Assembly: GCA_964036045.1 (NCBI GenBank)
Contig: OZ038379.1
Location: 105,462,025 to 105,526,024 of the forward strand
Length of the DNA: 64,000 nt
Reading direction: 5' to 3'
Source: Eutreptiella sp. 'Long Island Sound 2002'
Taxonomy: Eukaryota > Euglenozoa > Euglenophyceae > Eutreptiales > Eutreptiaceae
In this document: piece by piece, positions 23,378 to 33,331 of the stretch
Position numbering within the stretch: position 1 is the stretch's first letter
How the letters are laid out: every line of letters starts with the position of its first letter
Position numbers and translations under genes: made by a program
The notes under the pieces: model-generated
What the model saw: only the letters and a program-made list of their open reading frames with translations
Databases searched by the model: none
What the model was told of the DNA's origin: nothing

Positions 23378-23625
23378 TATGACATCACCGCTGGTAGAAT
23401 ACTAACCAGAGTACTAAACATAGGTACAATCATGGTCCAAACCCCTAATATTAGCACCAAATGCCCCCAATAATAGTTTGAGGGACATTGAAAATGGACA
23501 AGAGTGTGTTAAAAACGCCAAATTACTATGTTATTTGGTGTATATAGGGGTGGTGTGTTTTATTTTTAGGATTGAGTGGTTATTTTTAGTACTCTGGTTA
23601 TCATCCTAACAGCAGTGATGTCATA
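23378..23625. mobile_element. ~245-bp MITE-like element with TA target duplication
   Basis: TGACATCACCGCTGGTAGAA on the left is matched by the reverse complement of the right end (...CAGCAGTGATGTCA). The inverted repeats are about 38 bp with few mismatches and continue to TACTCTGGTTA. TA dinucleotides flank both ends. There is no coding capacity. It sits just inside the left arm of the 7.27-kb element. Confidence 0.75.
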
Positions 23626-23795
23626 CCCTATTTTGAGCGCAAAAAACTTGTATAGAGCCCTCCCACTGTCCCATACGACCCCGAAACGCATGTTTTTGTG
23701 TTTTCCGACCTCAAAATAGGGGAGAGGGGTCCCTAGTCCTGCCCCAAGTCGCACACTAGGGTCCAGGGTGTGGGGGGGGGAAATCGCGTATTTGG

Positions 23796-23797
<2 letters not shown>

Positions 23798-23843
<46 letters not shown>

Positions 23844-23874
23844 CATATACATGTATATATATATATATATATAT
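23798..23874. repeat. (TA)n microsatellite
   Basis: Nearly pure TA/TACATA tract abutting the 531-bp inverted-repeat element on its left. A matching tract lies at 24406-24534 on its right. Confidence 0.95.
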
Positions 23875-24405
23875 GGCCCATGAGAGCTTTACGCCCCCCC
23901 CCCCTGTTTACGCCCCCCCCCCTGGGGGTTGTGGGGTGCCCGCACCTCCCTAAAATAACAAGACTCCTGCACTGCTACAGACTGCCTTTTGTGTGTACCG
24001 CCTTGTGTATGTACCGCCTTGTGTGTGCACCGCCGGTCCTACTGTGCATTCGGCTCGCTGCGCTCGACGCGGGGGCCAGCCCCCGCACCCCCCTTAAATA
24101 ACAAGACTCCTGCACTGCTACAGACCGCCATTTGTGTGTACCGCCTTGTGTATGTACCGCCTTGTGTGTGCACCGCCGGTCCTACTATGCATTCGGCTCG
24201 CTGCGCTCGACGCGGGGGCCAGCCCCCGCACCCCCCTTAAATAACAAGACTCCTGCACTGCTACAGACCGCCTTTTGTGTGTACCGCCTTGTGTATGCCC
24301 CGCCTTGTGTATGCCCCGCCAACCCTACCCCGCTTGGGGCAGTTTGGGGGGCACCAGGGGGGGGGGGCGTAAACAGGGGGGGGGGCGTAAAGCTCTCATG
24401 GACCA
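23875..24405. mobile_element. ~531-bp inverted-repeat element inside a TA tract
   Basis: The left end CCATGAGAGCTTTACGCC with poly-C, TGTTTACGCC and poly-C again is mirrored on the right by poly-G, GGCGTAAACAGG, poly-G and GGCGTAAAGCTCTCATGG. The inverted repeats are about 60 bp. Between them are ~2.6 copies of a 143-bp tandem repeat. It is non-coding and presumably non-autonomous; the TA tract on both sides suggests that the TA microsatellite was the target. Confidence 0.8.
23954..24345. repeat. 143-bp tandem repeat, ~2.6 copies
   Basis: AATAACAAGACTCCTGCACT recurs at 23954, 24097 and 24240, giving a 143-bp period. Each unit contains TGTACCGCCTTGTGTATG and a GCTCGCTGCGCTCGACGCGG segment. 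Confidence 0.95.
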
Positions 24406-24479
24406 TAGATATATTTATATATACATACATACATACATACATATCTATGTATATATATATATATATATACATACATACA

Positions 24480-24533
<54 letters not shown>
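24406..24533. repeat. (TA)n/(CATA)n microsatellite
   Basis: TA and CATACA steps; any frames here encode only Ile-Tyr repeats. Confidence 0.95.
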
Positions 24534-24534
<1 letters not shown>

Positions 24535-24662
24535 CCTCTAATCTACACCCCTCTCCGCACGTCTAGGCGGCCCCATAGTATGGCTCTAAGGTACGTGGAA
24601 GGTTACAAGGTGCCTAAGGTATCTGAGTCAAAAGGAGCTGAGAAGTGGCTCATTTCAATTGA
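24534..24662 (+). repeat. ~130-bp direct repeat, copy 1
   Basis: Starts TCCTCTAATCTACACCCCTC and runs through GGCTCTAAGGTACGTGGAAG to TGGCTCATTTCAATTG. Copy 2 is at 28208-28338 in the same orientation and is about 93% identical by eye. Its CTACACCCCTCTCC motif is also the terminal motif of the 7.27-kb element. Confidence 0.9.
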
Positions 24663-27600
24663 TCGAGTCCTGGATGATCCAGGGCTATCCTACGTTCCGG
24701 GAGCGGCCCCGCGTGGTGTGTGCACGGTCCTGAGCCACAGTACGTGGTACCATGGTACGAAGCCCTGACGGCAAGAGTGACCCTTGGCTCCCGGTGTTCG
24801 CAAATCATCCGGCTGTTGGGAACGTCACGGGCTGGCCCCGTGAAGTACTGCCGGTCCTCCGGCAACCACTGTGTAACCTCCCAGTTTTAGCAGTGGCCAC
24901 TATGCTAGATGTGGGGGCGATGTGGCTGTATGACCGGCAGCCGCGGAGAGTCATTCCAGCGACGAGGGGGCAGCGGTCCATGGCCGTACTAGTGGGGTCC
25001 AAGCAACTTGCACGGATCCAGGGGGACGATGCGCAGGGCCACATCACGGAGGCGCCGTTGTCTCTATCGGAGGGAGATGACTTCGTGACTGCCGACGCCC
25101 GTCACACGACAGATGCCTTGGGTCTGAGGGCAGTCGTCGAGGCTCGGTCGGGAGGACAGCGCATGGTACTCGCGTTTGCCGGGGGCCCAAGGCTGGCCGG
25201 GGTTGTTGTCATCGGGCAGATCGTACAGGGCTATGTATGGGAGCTCCTGACGAACAGCGCGCGAACCCTCAGGGTGGTGCGATGACCCCGGCTACTGGAG
25301 GGCCTGCCGATGACGTCGAGCGGACGGCCAAATCTCAGCCCGGCGTCCACATGCGACGAGGCGAGACGGGGCCTGCTTCATTGTGCCACTGCACGCGCGC
25401 TGGCAGGTGCGCTGCTTTGCCACGAGGAGGCGTGATGGCAGGACCTGTGGTCGCACTGCTGTGGAGGCGGCTGATCCCATCACGGTCGGTGCTCCCGCTG
25501 CAGTGCTGCGGGTGCGGGGAGACGGCGCCGGTTTGGGTGCATCAGTGTGCCTCTGCCCCGCTCTGTGGGTCGTGTCGGGAGCGCGCCAGTAGGGGGTGGC
25601 CCAAAGCCAGGTGGGCAGTGCGTCACTGTGGGCAGCTGTCGTCAAGTGCCTAGAAGGTGATTCAGGGTGACCCGAGGAGCGTCCGGGTAGATGGGCCGTG
25701 ATGTGCCCCGATGCACCGACGGCGGCCCTACCCCTACTGCTGTGGTGGGCGGCTCTGGACGGGGACTCGCGGTTTCTTTCGTTATGGCATCACAGGGGAT
25801 CTAGTGAGGAGGCTGTGGGAGCCAGGGGTGATGCTGCTTGACCGGGTATGGCAGGAGTGGATGTGCTTGCCGCCGACCCTTTACTGGGCACAACGACGGT
25901 AGCGGCTCATGGGAAGCGGTATCCTCATGGCGTGGGTGTGCGGCAACGGCAGACGGAGTATGACGGCCAACGCGATGTGACAGGTCGTGCCGGCCTGACA
26001 GTGAGCCGTACTGCCCCCGTACACGAGGTTCGAAAGGAGACGTGAAGCTTCACCTGCCTTCCCCGGATCACCGCATACTACAGTGAGGTGTCATGGGTGA
26101 TCCCGACCAGGGTAGTAAGGCCCAAACCCCTGTAGGGTATTCCCATGGCACCGGGGTCTCTACTGGTGGCCCGGTTACGGCAGTCACGGGGGTGATTCTT
26201 TGGGTTACTCCAGGGGTCGCTGAGTCGGCGAGAAGGCGAGAAAGAGCTGCGGCGCCTCCAGCGTTGCAGTGAGTTGGATGGCAAACGACCGGCAAACGGC
26301 GCCTGATACGGCCCAGGCGGCGTTGGGCCTGCCCGCGGCCCCGGAAGGGGATCGGTACGGGTAAGGAGGCGCCCCCTGGCCCTGAGTTCAGCACAGGGGG
26401 ATAGAAGGGCCGCTTGAGGGCCCCGAGAACGGCAATGTGAGGATGGGTGATAGGGACAGCATGGCGGTACAGTGGACCGTATGGTGGATGTACTGGGGGA
26501 CACCTAGCGGTACGGGAGATGATGTGGTGGGAGCCGTGGAGGGTGCATGGCGGCGCTGGGAACTGTGTACTGGGGATACAAGGGTACGCATGGCAGTACT
26601 AGGGTCAGTATGGTGGGATTACTGGGGACGTGCGGCGGTATTGGGGAGCAGTATGGTGTGAGTATCGAGGGACGCCTCACGGAAATGGGGTGTCCCCTTG
26701 ACCCCTTAAACCACTCAAGGGGGGGGTCCCGGGGCATCCCCTGGCCCCACAAAAAAACTAGAGGGACAGTGCCTGCGGGCATGTACATAGCCTAACCGTC
26801 CGACCTCCGCACACGGCTTGCAATCACGGTGACGTGTGCGGTGGCGGTTCACAGGTAACGGCGGGGGCCAACAGTATTGGGCCAACATGGCGGGGTGGCG
26901 GTGTGACCCGACGGGGGCGCGGCACGGTGGCATAACGCCACGTTTGAGGCCACCGTCTATATATGTGTAGCCTACCTGGTGGCGTCAGTCGCAAGATGCT
27001 CTTGGGGGGCACATGCCTGGGCGGCTCGTGAAGTATTGTAGAGACTGAGGGAGAGGTCCAGGGGGTGACGCACGGGCCAATGCTATAAGTAGGCACGCCA
27101 CGTTGTCTGTGGGTGCCGAACCTGTTGCCTGGACGCTGCTGTAGGGGAGATGGCGCAACCACGGGAGCTGGCCAATCAGTGCAGGTAAGGGTCAAGGGTA
27201 GGCGTCAGGGCAATGTATGTGGGCCAGATGAGGTGCACCTGGTGAGCATGGCCCGGGGCGAACCTCTGGTGGGTACCCCTACAGGGGGTCGATAATCAAG
27301 CTACAGCACCCACGAGCCAGAGTCCCAGCCAGCGATATTCGCGGGTTGTGCCTCTCACGCCGCGGGGCGGCCGGCGTCCCCCCTGTGGACCCTCGTGGTA
27401 TATTATACGTGGGCATGTACAAGTACCACGATGCCGGTCGGGTCATGATCTCGGACGTGGGGTATCGGCACTGTATATATCTGGGGTGTGGGGGCGCTAT
27501 GCAAAGGGTGCGACTACAAGCTACGGATGGCCAAAGATACTAACACATGCTTCTGTACAGTATTGGAGGGGGCCTACGCTGGGTTCGCGACGTACACAAT

Positions 27601-28125
27601 GAGGACCAGTGGGCAATGAAGGCTGAGGGCCAGGCTAGGCTGGAGCCCCCCAAAAACCCTGGTTGTGTGTCAACGAACTTATGCGTGTGCGCTGCTGGCC
27701 GTGGAATACACAGGGTCTGAGGTGATGAGCGTCCCAACGGTGGCGGACGTGGGCGTCCAACAAGGGGCCCATCCTTGCTTCGCCGCATGCGTGCTGCTTT
27801 GCAACTTGGTTGCTGCATTGCACCCATAGGACGCGCCCTTGCTTACTGCTTGTTGCTATGCTGCTGCATTGCCCTGCCTTGCCCCCTTTACCCCCGGCGG
27901 TCCAACGGGCCAGCGCCCGTCGCCGTTGCTAATGCTAAAGCTCTGCAGTTGCCACTGCCCCCAATGCCTGGTTGGCCGGTATCCCCGGTCCTCTGGGTCC
28001 TCCGTCATGCTGTGGGCCACCTCAGGCAGCCCTGGGACCCACGGGATCGAGCAATGCAGGAACCACCTGTCGGTGCGAGATGCCCAGTAACTCCAGACGG
28101 CATGATAAGTGGTTATGACTATGAC
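24663..28125 (+). other. 3.5-kb unassigned segment between direct repeats
   Basis: Distinct in composition from its surroundings: moderately GC-rich, few homopolymers, many GTACTGGGG/GTATGGTGGG-type words (26430-26660). The longest uninterrupted frame is plus 24752-25285 (177 codons from ATG; ...VGAMWLYDRQPRRVIPATRG...), of unknown function and without motifs. No splice pattern or transposase signature seen. It may be the cargo of the larger element. Confidence 0.4.
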
Positions 28126-28142
28126 TATGACTATATACATGC

Positions 28143-28184
<42 letters not shown>

Positions 28185-28207
28185 ATACATATATAAATAT
28201 ACATGTA
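28126..28207. repeat. (TA)n microsatellite with TATGAC run
   Basis: A short CTATGACTATGAC run leads into TA repeats with TGTG interruptions, abutting direct-repeat copy 2. Confidence 0.9.
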
Positions 28208-28338
28208 TATATCCTCTAATCTACACCCCTCTCCGCACGTCTAGGTGGCTCCATACTATGGCTCTAAGGTACGTGGAAGGTTACAAGGTGCCTAAAGTAT
28301 CCGAGTCAAAACGAGCTGAGAATTGGCTCATTTCAATT
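28208..28338 (+). repeat. ~130-bp direct repeat, copy 2
   Basis: Partner of 24534-24662. After it the sequence passes directly into the inner tandem repeats of the right inverted arm, so this copy is joined to the element while copy 1 ends in unrelated DNA. Confidence 0.9.
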
Positions 28339-29546
28339 GTTTGTGCATCGCAAATGGTCCAGGATCACTTTTGGAAAAACAGGTTTTTGACCCATTCTTG
28401 ACCAATTTTTGGTCCCACAACGACCTATTTTCAAAGCATTTTGGAATTTTCCATCGCCCGAAACGCGTCACCACGGGCTCAAAATGGGCTAAAAACACTT
28501 GCTTGAGCATCCCAAATAGTCAAAGATCACTTTTGGAAAAATGTGTTTTTGACCCTTTTTTGACCCGTTTTTGGTCCCAAAACGGCCCATTTTCAAAGCA
28601 TTTTGGGATTTTGGATGGGCCAAACGCGTCCCCACGGGCTCGAATTGGGCTAAAAAAACTTGTTTGGGCATCCCGAATGGTCCAGGATAACTTTTGGGAA
28701 AACACGTTTTGACCAACTTTTGACCCCTTTTTGGTGCCAAATCGGCCTAATTTCAACGCAATTTTGGATTTTCCATGGCCCAAAACGCGTCACCACATGC
28801 TCAAGACGGGCTAAAAACGATTCTTTGAGCATCCCAAGTGGTCTAGGAACAACTTTGGAAAAATGTTTTTTTCGCCCCGCGGACCCTAGTGGACCCACCG
28901 TTGGCCCCCCGCCGTGCGCAGGCTGCGCTGCCGTCCGGCTCCACCAAGTGACCACTGGTACGGGGGTCTAGGCATCTCGTTGGGGGATTCCGAGGCTTGG
29001 AAACCACAAAAAGGGGGGGGTTGCGTGTGGACTAGGTGCCTTCGTAATTCGGCTTTGAGCCACATAGCCCAAGATACGGCCCATTCTTGGTTTTGGGCCT
29101 GTTCGACACAAACAACGCACATTCAGGCCATTTTCGGCCATTTTTGGGCCGCTTCTCGGACATATTGTGGAGCTCGAGGGCAAGAAAGGGCTCTTTGTTA
29201 CGGGGCAATTGAGGCGCCCGTGGAGTGTAGGAGCCGTTTGCCTTTGTTTGGCCGTTTTGACTGGGTATCTTGTCCGTTTTGGGCCAAAAAAGGCTGCTTT
29301 GGGGCAAAAATTGCGCAGTTTTGGGAGGGCACCTCCTGTTTTGGCGCCCCCGCCCCGGCTCGCCACCGGTGAGTTTTTGGCTCAAAACGGGGATTTGGTT
29401 GATTAGGATGGCTAGAGTAGAGTAGAGCCCAGAGCGATGAGGCGTAGCAATGGCCAAAACGGAAAGAAGAAGTGCTTGTTGCTTGTTGCTTGTTGTTGCT
29501 TGCTTGTTAGTGAGATTTAAGGGGGCAGGGGTGTAGTAATATATAG
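28320..29546 (-). repeat. Right terminal inverted repeat arm
   Basis: Carries three copies of the ~155-165-bp tandem unit in reverse orientation (landmark TTTTGACC...GGTCCCAAAACGG), then the RC of the left arm. It ends AGGGGTGTAGTAATATATAG at about 29546. Confidence 0.8.
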
Positions 29547-30466
29547 GGGAAGACAGCACATGCCCCCCCCCCCCCCTTTTGGGCCTTTTTGGGCCTATTC
29601 GTGTACCCTACCCCACGGGGTTGAATTGTTAGTTTAACCCCTTGTAAAAAAATTCTTTTGCCCAAAAAACACATCCCCAAAGAGTTTTTGGTCCGGACCC
29701 CCCCAGAACCCCCCCCTTGAAACCCATTTTTTGGGGCTTTTGAGTGAGGTGGTGGTGGGGGGGTCAAAAATGTCGAGAAAATGACCCCCCCTTTTTTTGG
29801 GTCGAAAATGATGAATCTTTTTGTTTCTTTTATTTTGAGCCGAAAAAGTGTTTTTAGGTCCCGACTCCATGTGGTTTGCATGGGGCGGACTGCGACGAGC
29901 GCTTGTGCAGTTGATACACTTTTCAGCCATTTTTGCTATGTTGGCGGTTTGGCGACCTTTGTGGCCCCATGCTATCCGCTCTAAGGGCTGTGAGTGGGGA
30001 TGTTGTGACAGGATATGCCTACCAGGATACAGAGGACGTTTTTTTGTAGTCTCTAGCCTTGCTGAGGGCCGGTCAAAACCCATGCCGAAGACACGAAATG
30101 ACCGTTTCCACCAATAATGGTTTACATGAGTGAATGGGCCGGAACACAACCTGCTTTTGCAGTTTTTCACCTAAGATAGATCAAAAATCTAAGATTTCCA
30201 AACATTTTTTTACGATATTGTAATCACCTAAAATGACCATCCAAGGTATGCAAAGCATCTTTTTGGCGGTATTTATGTGTTTTCCACGTTAATTGGGTAT
30301 CGCGTGCGGGGGGTCTCCTAAGGGATTGGTGCGCATCCTACTCATGCACATTTTCACCTTTGGGAGGTCCAAAATCGAGCTTTTGAGAGGGGGGGGGGGG
30401 GTGCCCGGGAAGGGGTGTCAAGAATGTTGATAAATGCCCCCTCTTTTGGGGGCGTTGAAAATCATG
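29541..30466 (+). repeat. ~0.95-kb repeat, copy 1 (right part; left part at 22236-22285)
   Basis: GGGGAAGACAGCACATG, then TTTGGGCCTTTTTGGGCC and GTTTAACCCCTTGTAAAA, matches copy 2 at 30508 onward. Joining 22236-22285 to 29541 restores the start seen at 30467. Minus-strand frames are open in both copies but diverge and carry no motif, so I call it a non-coding repeat. Confidence 0.85.
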
Positions 30467-31420
30467 AATCACCTCGCAGATGTTGTTAGATCAAAGCTAG
30501 GCAGGCGTATATAGGGGAAAACACCACATACCCCCCCATTTGGGGCCTTTTTGGGCCTATTCGCGTATCGTACCCCAATGGGTTGAATTCTTAGTTTAAC
30601 CCTTTGTAAAATCATTATTTTGTCCAATAAAGACATCCCCCAAAGAGTTTTTGGTCTGGACCCCCCTAGACCCCCCCCACCTGAAACCCACTTTTTTGGG
30701 CTTTTCAAGCGGGGGGGGGGGGGGCAAAACTCGACCCCCCCTTTTTTGGGTTCAAAATCATGAATTTTAGGGTTTTTTCGATTTTGAGCTGAAAAAGTGT
30801 TGCCAGGTCCCGACTCCATGGGGTTTGTATGGGGCGGAGGGGGACGAGCCCTGATGCAGTTTATGGTCTTTTTCAGCCATTTTTGCTATGTTGGCGGTTT
30901 TGGCGACCTTGGTGACCACGTGGTACCCACTCTGAGTGGTGTGAGTGGGAATGTTGTGACAGTATATGCCTACTAGAATACGAAAGGACATTTTTGCCAA
31001 TCTGTAGCCTTGCCGACGGCCAATCAAAACCCGTACCAAAGACGCCAAATGACGGTTTCTAGCAATAATGGCTTACATGAATGAATGGGCTGGTGGACAA
31101 CGTATTGATGCGGTTTTTCACCTTGGGTAGCTCAAAAATGGAAGATTTCGAAACTTACTTTTTTGCTACTGTGATCACCTGAAATGTCCATCCAAAGTAT
31201 GTAAAGCCTGTTTTCGTCAATATTCATGTGCTTTTCACCTTATTTGGGTATTGGGCGTGCGGCTTGGGGGGGGGGGGGGTTCTCGCAAGGGATTGGTACA
31301 TAACCTGCTTATCGGGTTTTCTCGCCGATATAGCTCAATACTCGAAGTTTCCGAAACTTAATTTTTTGAAACCCTGATCACCTAAAATGACCATCCAAGG
31401 TATGTAACACATGTTTTAGG
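30467..31420 (+). repeat. ~0.95-kb repeat, copy 2
   Basis: Starts AATCACCTCGCAGATGTTGT. The interior is about 80-85% identical to copy 1, with shared phrases AGCCATTTTTGCTATGTTGG and ACCATCCAAGGTATG. A short end segment (GATCACCTAAAATGACCATC) is duplicated near 30218, 31170 and 31374. Confidence 0.85.
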
Positions 31421-31654
31421 CTTTTGTACCTACGGTTCGCTTGGACTTGTGAAGTAAGTTTGCAGTCAAGGACAAAAGGCGAATCAAAGGCAAAGCAATG
31501 GCTTACAAACACTTGTAGAACCAAGAGTGTTGCCGTTGAGGCTTACGGTATGTCTTTGGATGCCCCCAAGGTGATCCCCACGACTGCTTTGGGGTACTTT
31601 GACAATGGGGGTACTTTTTTGGAAGAGGCAAATTGGTCCGCTTCGCCCTCCGAA

Positions 31655-31790
31655 ATGTTCACTTCACTTTCACTTCACCTTCGGACTGAAAGTTCACTGC
31701 AAGCTCACTGCAAGCTCGCTGCAAGTTTATTTGGGGTTCACCGCAAGCTCACTTCAAGCTCATTGAAGGCTCACTAGGTTTGCAGTAGGT
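31655..31790 (+). repeat. TTCACTG/GCTCACTGCAA word cluster
   Basis: About ten degenerate 10-11-bp words (GCTCACTGCAA, GTTCACTGCAA, TTCACTTCAC) in 135 bp. The same words appear at 10520-10620, 12950-13050 and 13780-13880, often arranged as inverted pairs. The 31421-31654 stretch before it holds no supported gene. Confidence 0.7.
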
Positions 31791-31878
31791 TAGAAGTCAA
31801 GTATTTTCAGCTCTTTGGTGCCCTCTGCCGCAATGCTCTTTGCACAATCTTTTCCACCATTGCAACCCTACCCCTGCC

Positions 31879-32574
31879 TTACCGTCTAGCCCGTGTCCAA
31901 TCCCTATAACGCCTCTTGTGCCCTCTTTGTTTTGTCACCGCCTTACTCAGCGGGTCCCACCCTTGCTTCCGCAAATTGTCATCCAATGTGTGGTTGTCTA
32001 CCACACGTTGGAGCCCCAACGTGTCCTGCAACAAGCTTACCCCCCCACTGTTCCTCATCATCCTCTTGAGCCGGTATATGGCTCCCCTCTAGACTAAAGC
32101 AACTAAACCTCGCCAATGTCCCCCAGTTTGCCACATAAGCATACATGTGTTCGATCCACATGTGGGTCCACAGGGTCTTGCTCCACCCGAGGGTAACGTG
32201 CTTGATCCCCATTGTGTGTTGATCCCCGAACACCCGCAACTGTTCTTGCCCGCTCAAGGAGTCCGCCTTCCGGGCCGCCTTGCACATTTACGCAAAGGCC
32301 TCCCACCACTCATGGCACACAGCCACCCATTCGATTCCCCCCATCCGGTGTCCACCTATTTCCCCCCCCCACTGTCTGCAACAAGGGGACCCATTGCCTT
32401 GCCCTCACAAAATGCAGGGCGGCCCGCAACTTGAGGCGGACATGCCCTTTGGCATTTGCCTTCTCAGCCCTCCATATTCCGGGCCGCACGGTCCGGGCGG
32501 CCCACAACACCAGCCAATCACGCCTCCACTCTGACGCCTGCATGATGCCCATGCTCACATGGGTGGGCCGCTAG
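31879..32574 (-). pseudogene. Frameshifted protein remnant ('EGSH...VVDNHT' tail)
   Basis: Three frames join in order. 32558-32310 gives IWRAEKANAKGHVRLKLRAA. 32287 onward gives WSKTLWTHMWIEHMYAYVAN then LARFSCFSLEGSH. Then 32061-31879 gives RMMRNSGGVSLLQDTLGLQ, RVVDNHTLDDNLRKQGWD and a basic end. A one-base frame change near 32065 turns EGSHIP.. into the expected EGSH..LKRMMRNSGG, and another lies near 32300. From memory, tails of this kind occur in multi-copy, probably transposon-linked proteins of algae; I cannot verify that. No catalytic residues can be assigned. Confidence 0.5.
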
Positions 32575-33331
32575 TCAGTATGCCTCTTAGTAATAGCTCC
32601 AAGCTGCTGCTCAAAATGGTTGCCCGTCTACATGCGCCTTCGGACATTGCTTGCAGCTTTATGTTATTCACTGCCGTCTAGGGACCCTTTCATGAAAGCT
32701 GCTTCCAGTCCGTCCTTCACAACCCCACATTCGGTAAGGCAACCAGGGGAAAATCTTTGTACCTGACGCCCCTTGGGAAGAGCAGGCGAGGAGCGTGCAA
32801 GTGAAGCCCAATCCTCCCTGCTTGTAGGATGGTATGGTATTGTTGGTCGCAGGGGTTCGCACTTGCCACTGTGCTACTTCCAATCCTCTCGAGTTGCCCC
32901 TTGTTGCCCAAACCAACACACATAAAAGGCACCACACACCCAACGACACCAAAATACTTTGTTGCATGGAGTGCAATCGTGGTCGGAGCACAATATCCTC
33001 TTCAAGGCTAGAAATACCCAGTATTCCAATACCCAATACCTACTATTCCCAGTAACACTTTGCACTGTGCCTGCCCTGTACACTAGTGAACCCTCTTAGC
33101 ACGCAGAGATGGCGTGAGGAGGGCCACCTTTGGCGTTGAATACGGTGGATAATCAGTGCGCGCAGAACGTGAGCTCTTGGCCCCCTCAGCCCCCAGTGCA
33201 ACAAATGCTGCAGTCTTACAGACCAATCGGGAAAAACCAACAGGACACCCAAAAGCGCTGCTTTGAGGTAGCCCAAACAGGGACAAGGGATCGGCATGCC
33301 TTCAATGTCTCCTCACGGCTATCCTTCTCAC
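32575..33331. other. Downstream side of the centrin exons; no further exon found
   Basis: After the GTGAG donor at 33331 I looked on the minus strand for the third and fourth EF-hands of centrin and found none. The open frames at 33297-33043 and 33036-32668 have no EF-hand pattern. The rest is unremarkable. Confidence 0.5.

Larger units (their letters stand above)
22280..29546. mobile_element. ~7.27-kb element with >1-kb terminal inverted repeats
   Basis: The left arm (22325-23375) and right arm (28320-29546) are inverted copies. Outer landmarks are TTACTACACCCCTCTCCCCT on the left against AGGGG..AGGGGTGTAGTAA on the right, then CAACAACAAG-type runs, CCGTTTTGGCC, CACCGGTGGCG and the inner ~165-bp tandem repeats. 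The outside flanks join into one copy of the 0.95-kb repeat (CACACAGGC... on the left, ATATAGGGGAAGACAGCACA on the right). This shows insertion at a TATATA-type site. The interior has nested smaller elements and about 3.5 kb of unassigned DNA, with no transposase that I can recognise. Confidence 0.7.

Noticed and set aside
24415-24541. Frames encoding Tyr-Ile repeats
   Set aside because: Pure (TA)n/(CATA)n microsatellite.
29507-30170. Minus-strand ORFs of 124 and 178 codons
   Set aside because: They lie in the 0.95-kb repeat. The other copy (30467-31420) does not preserve the frame, and the sequence shows no motif.
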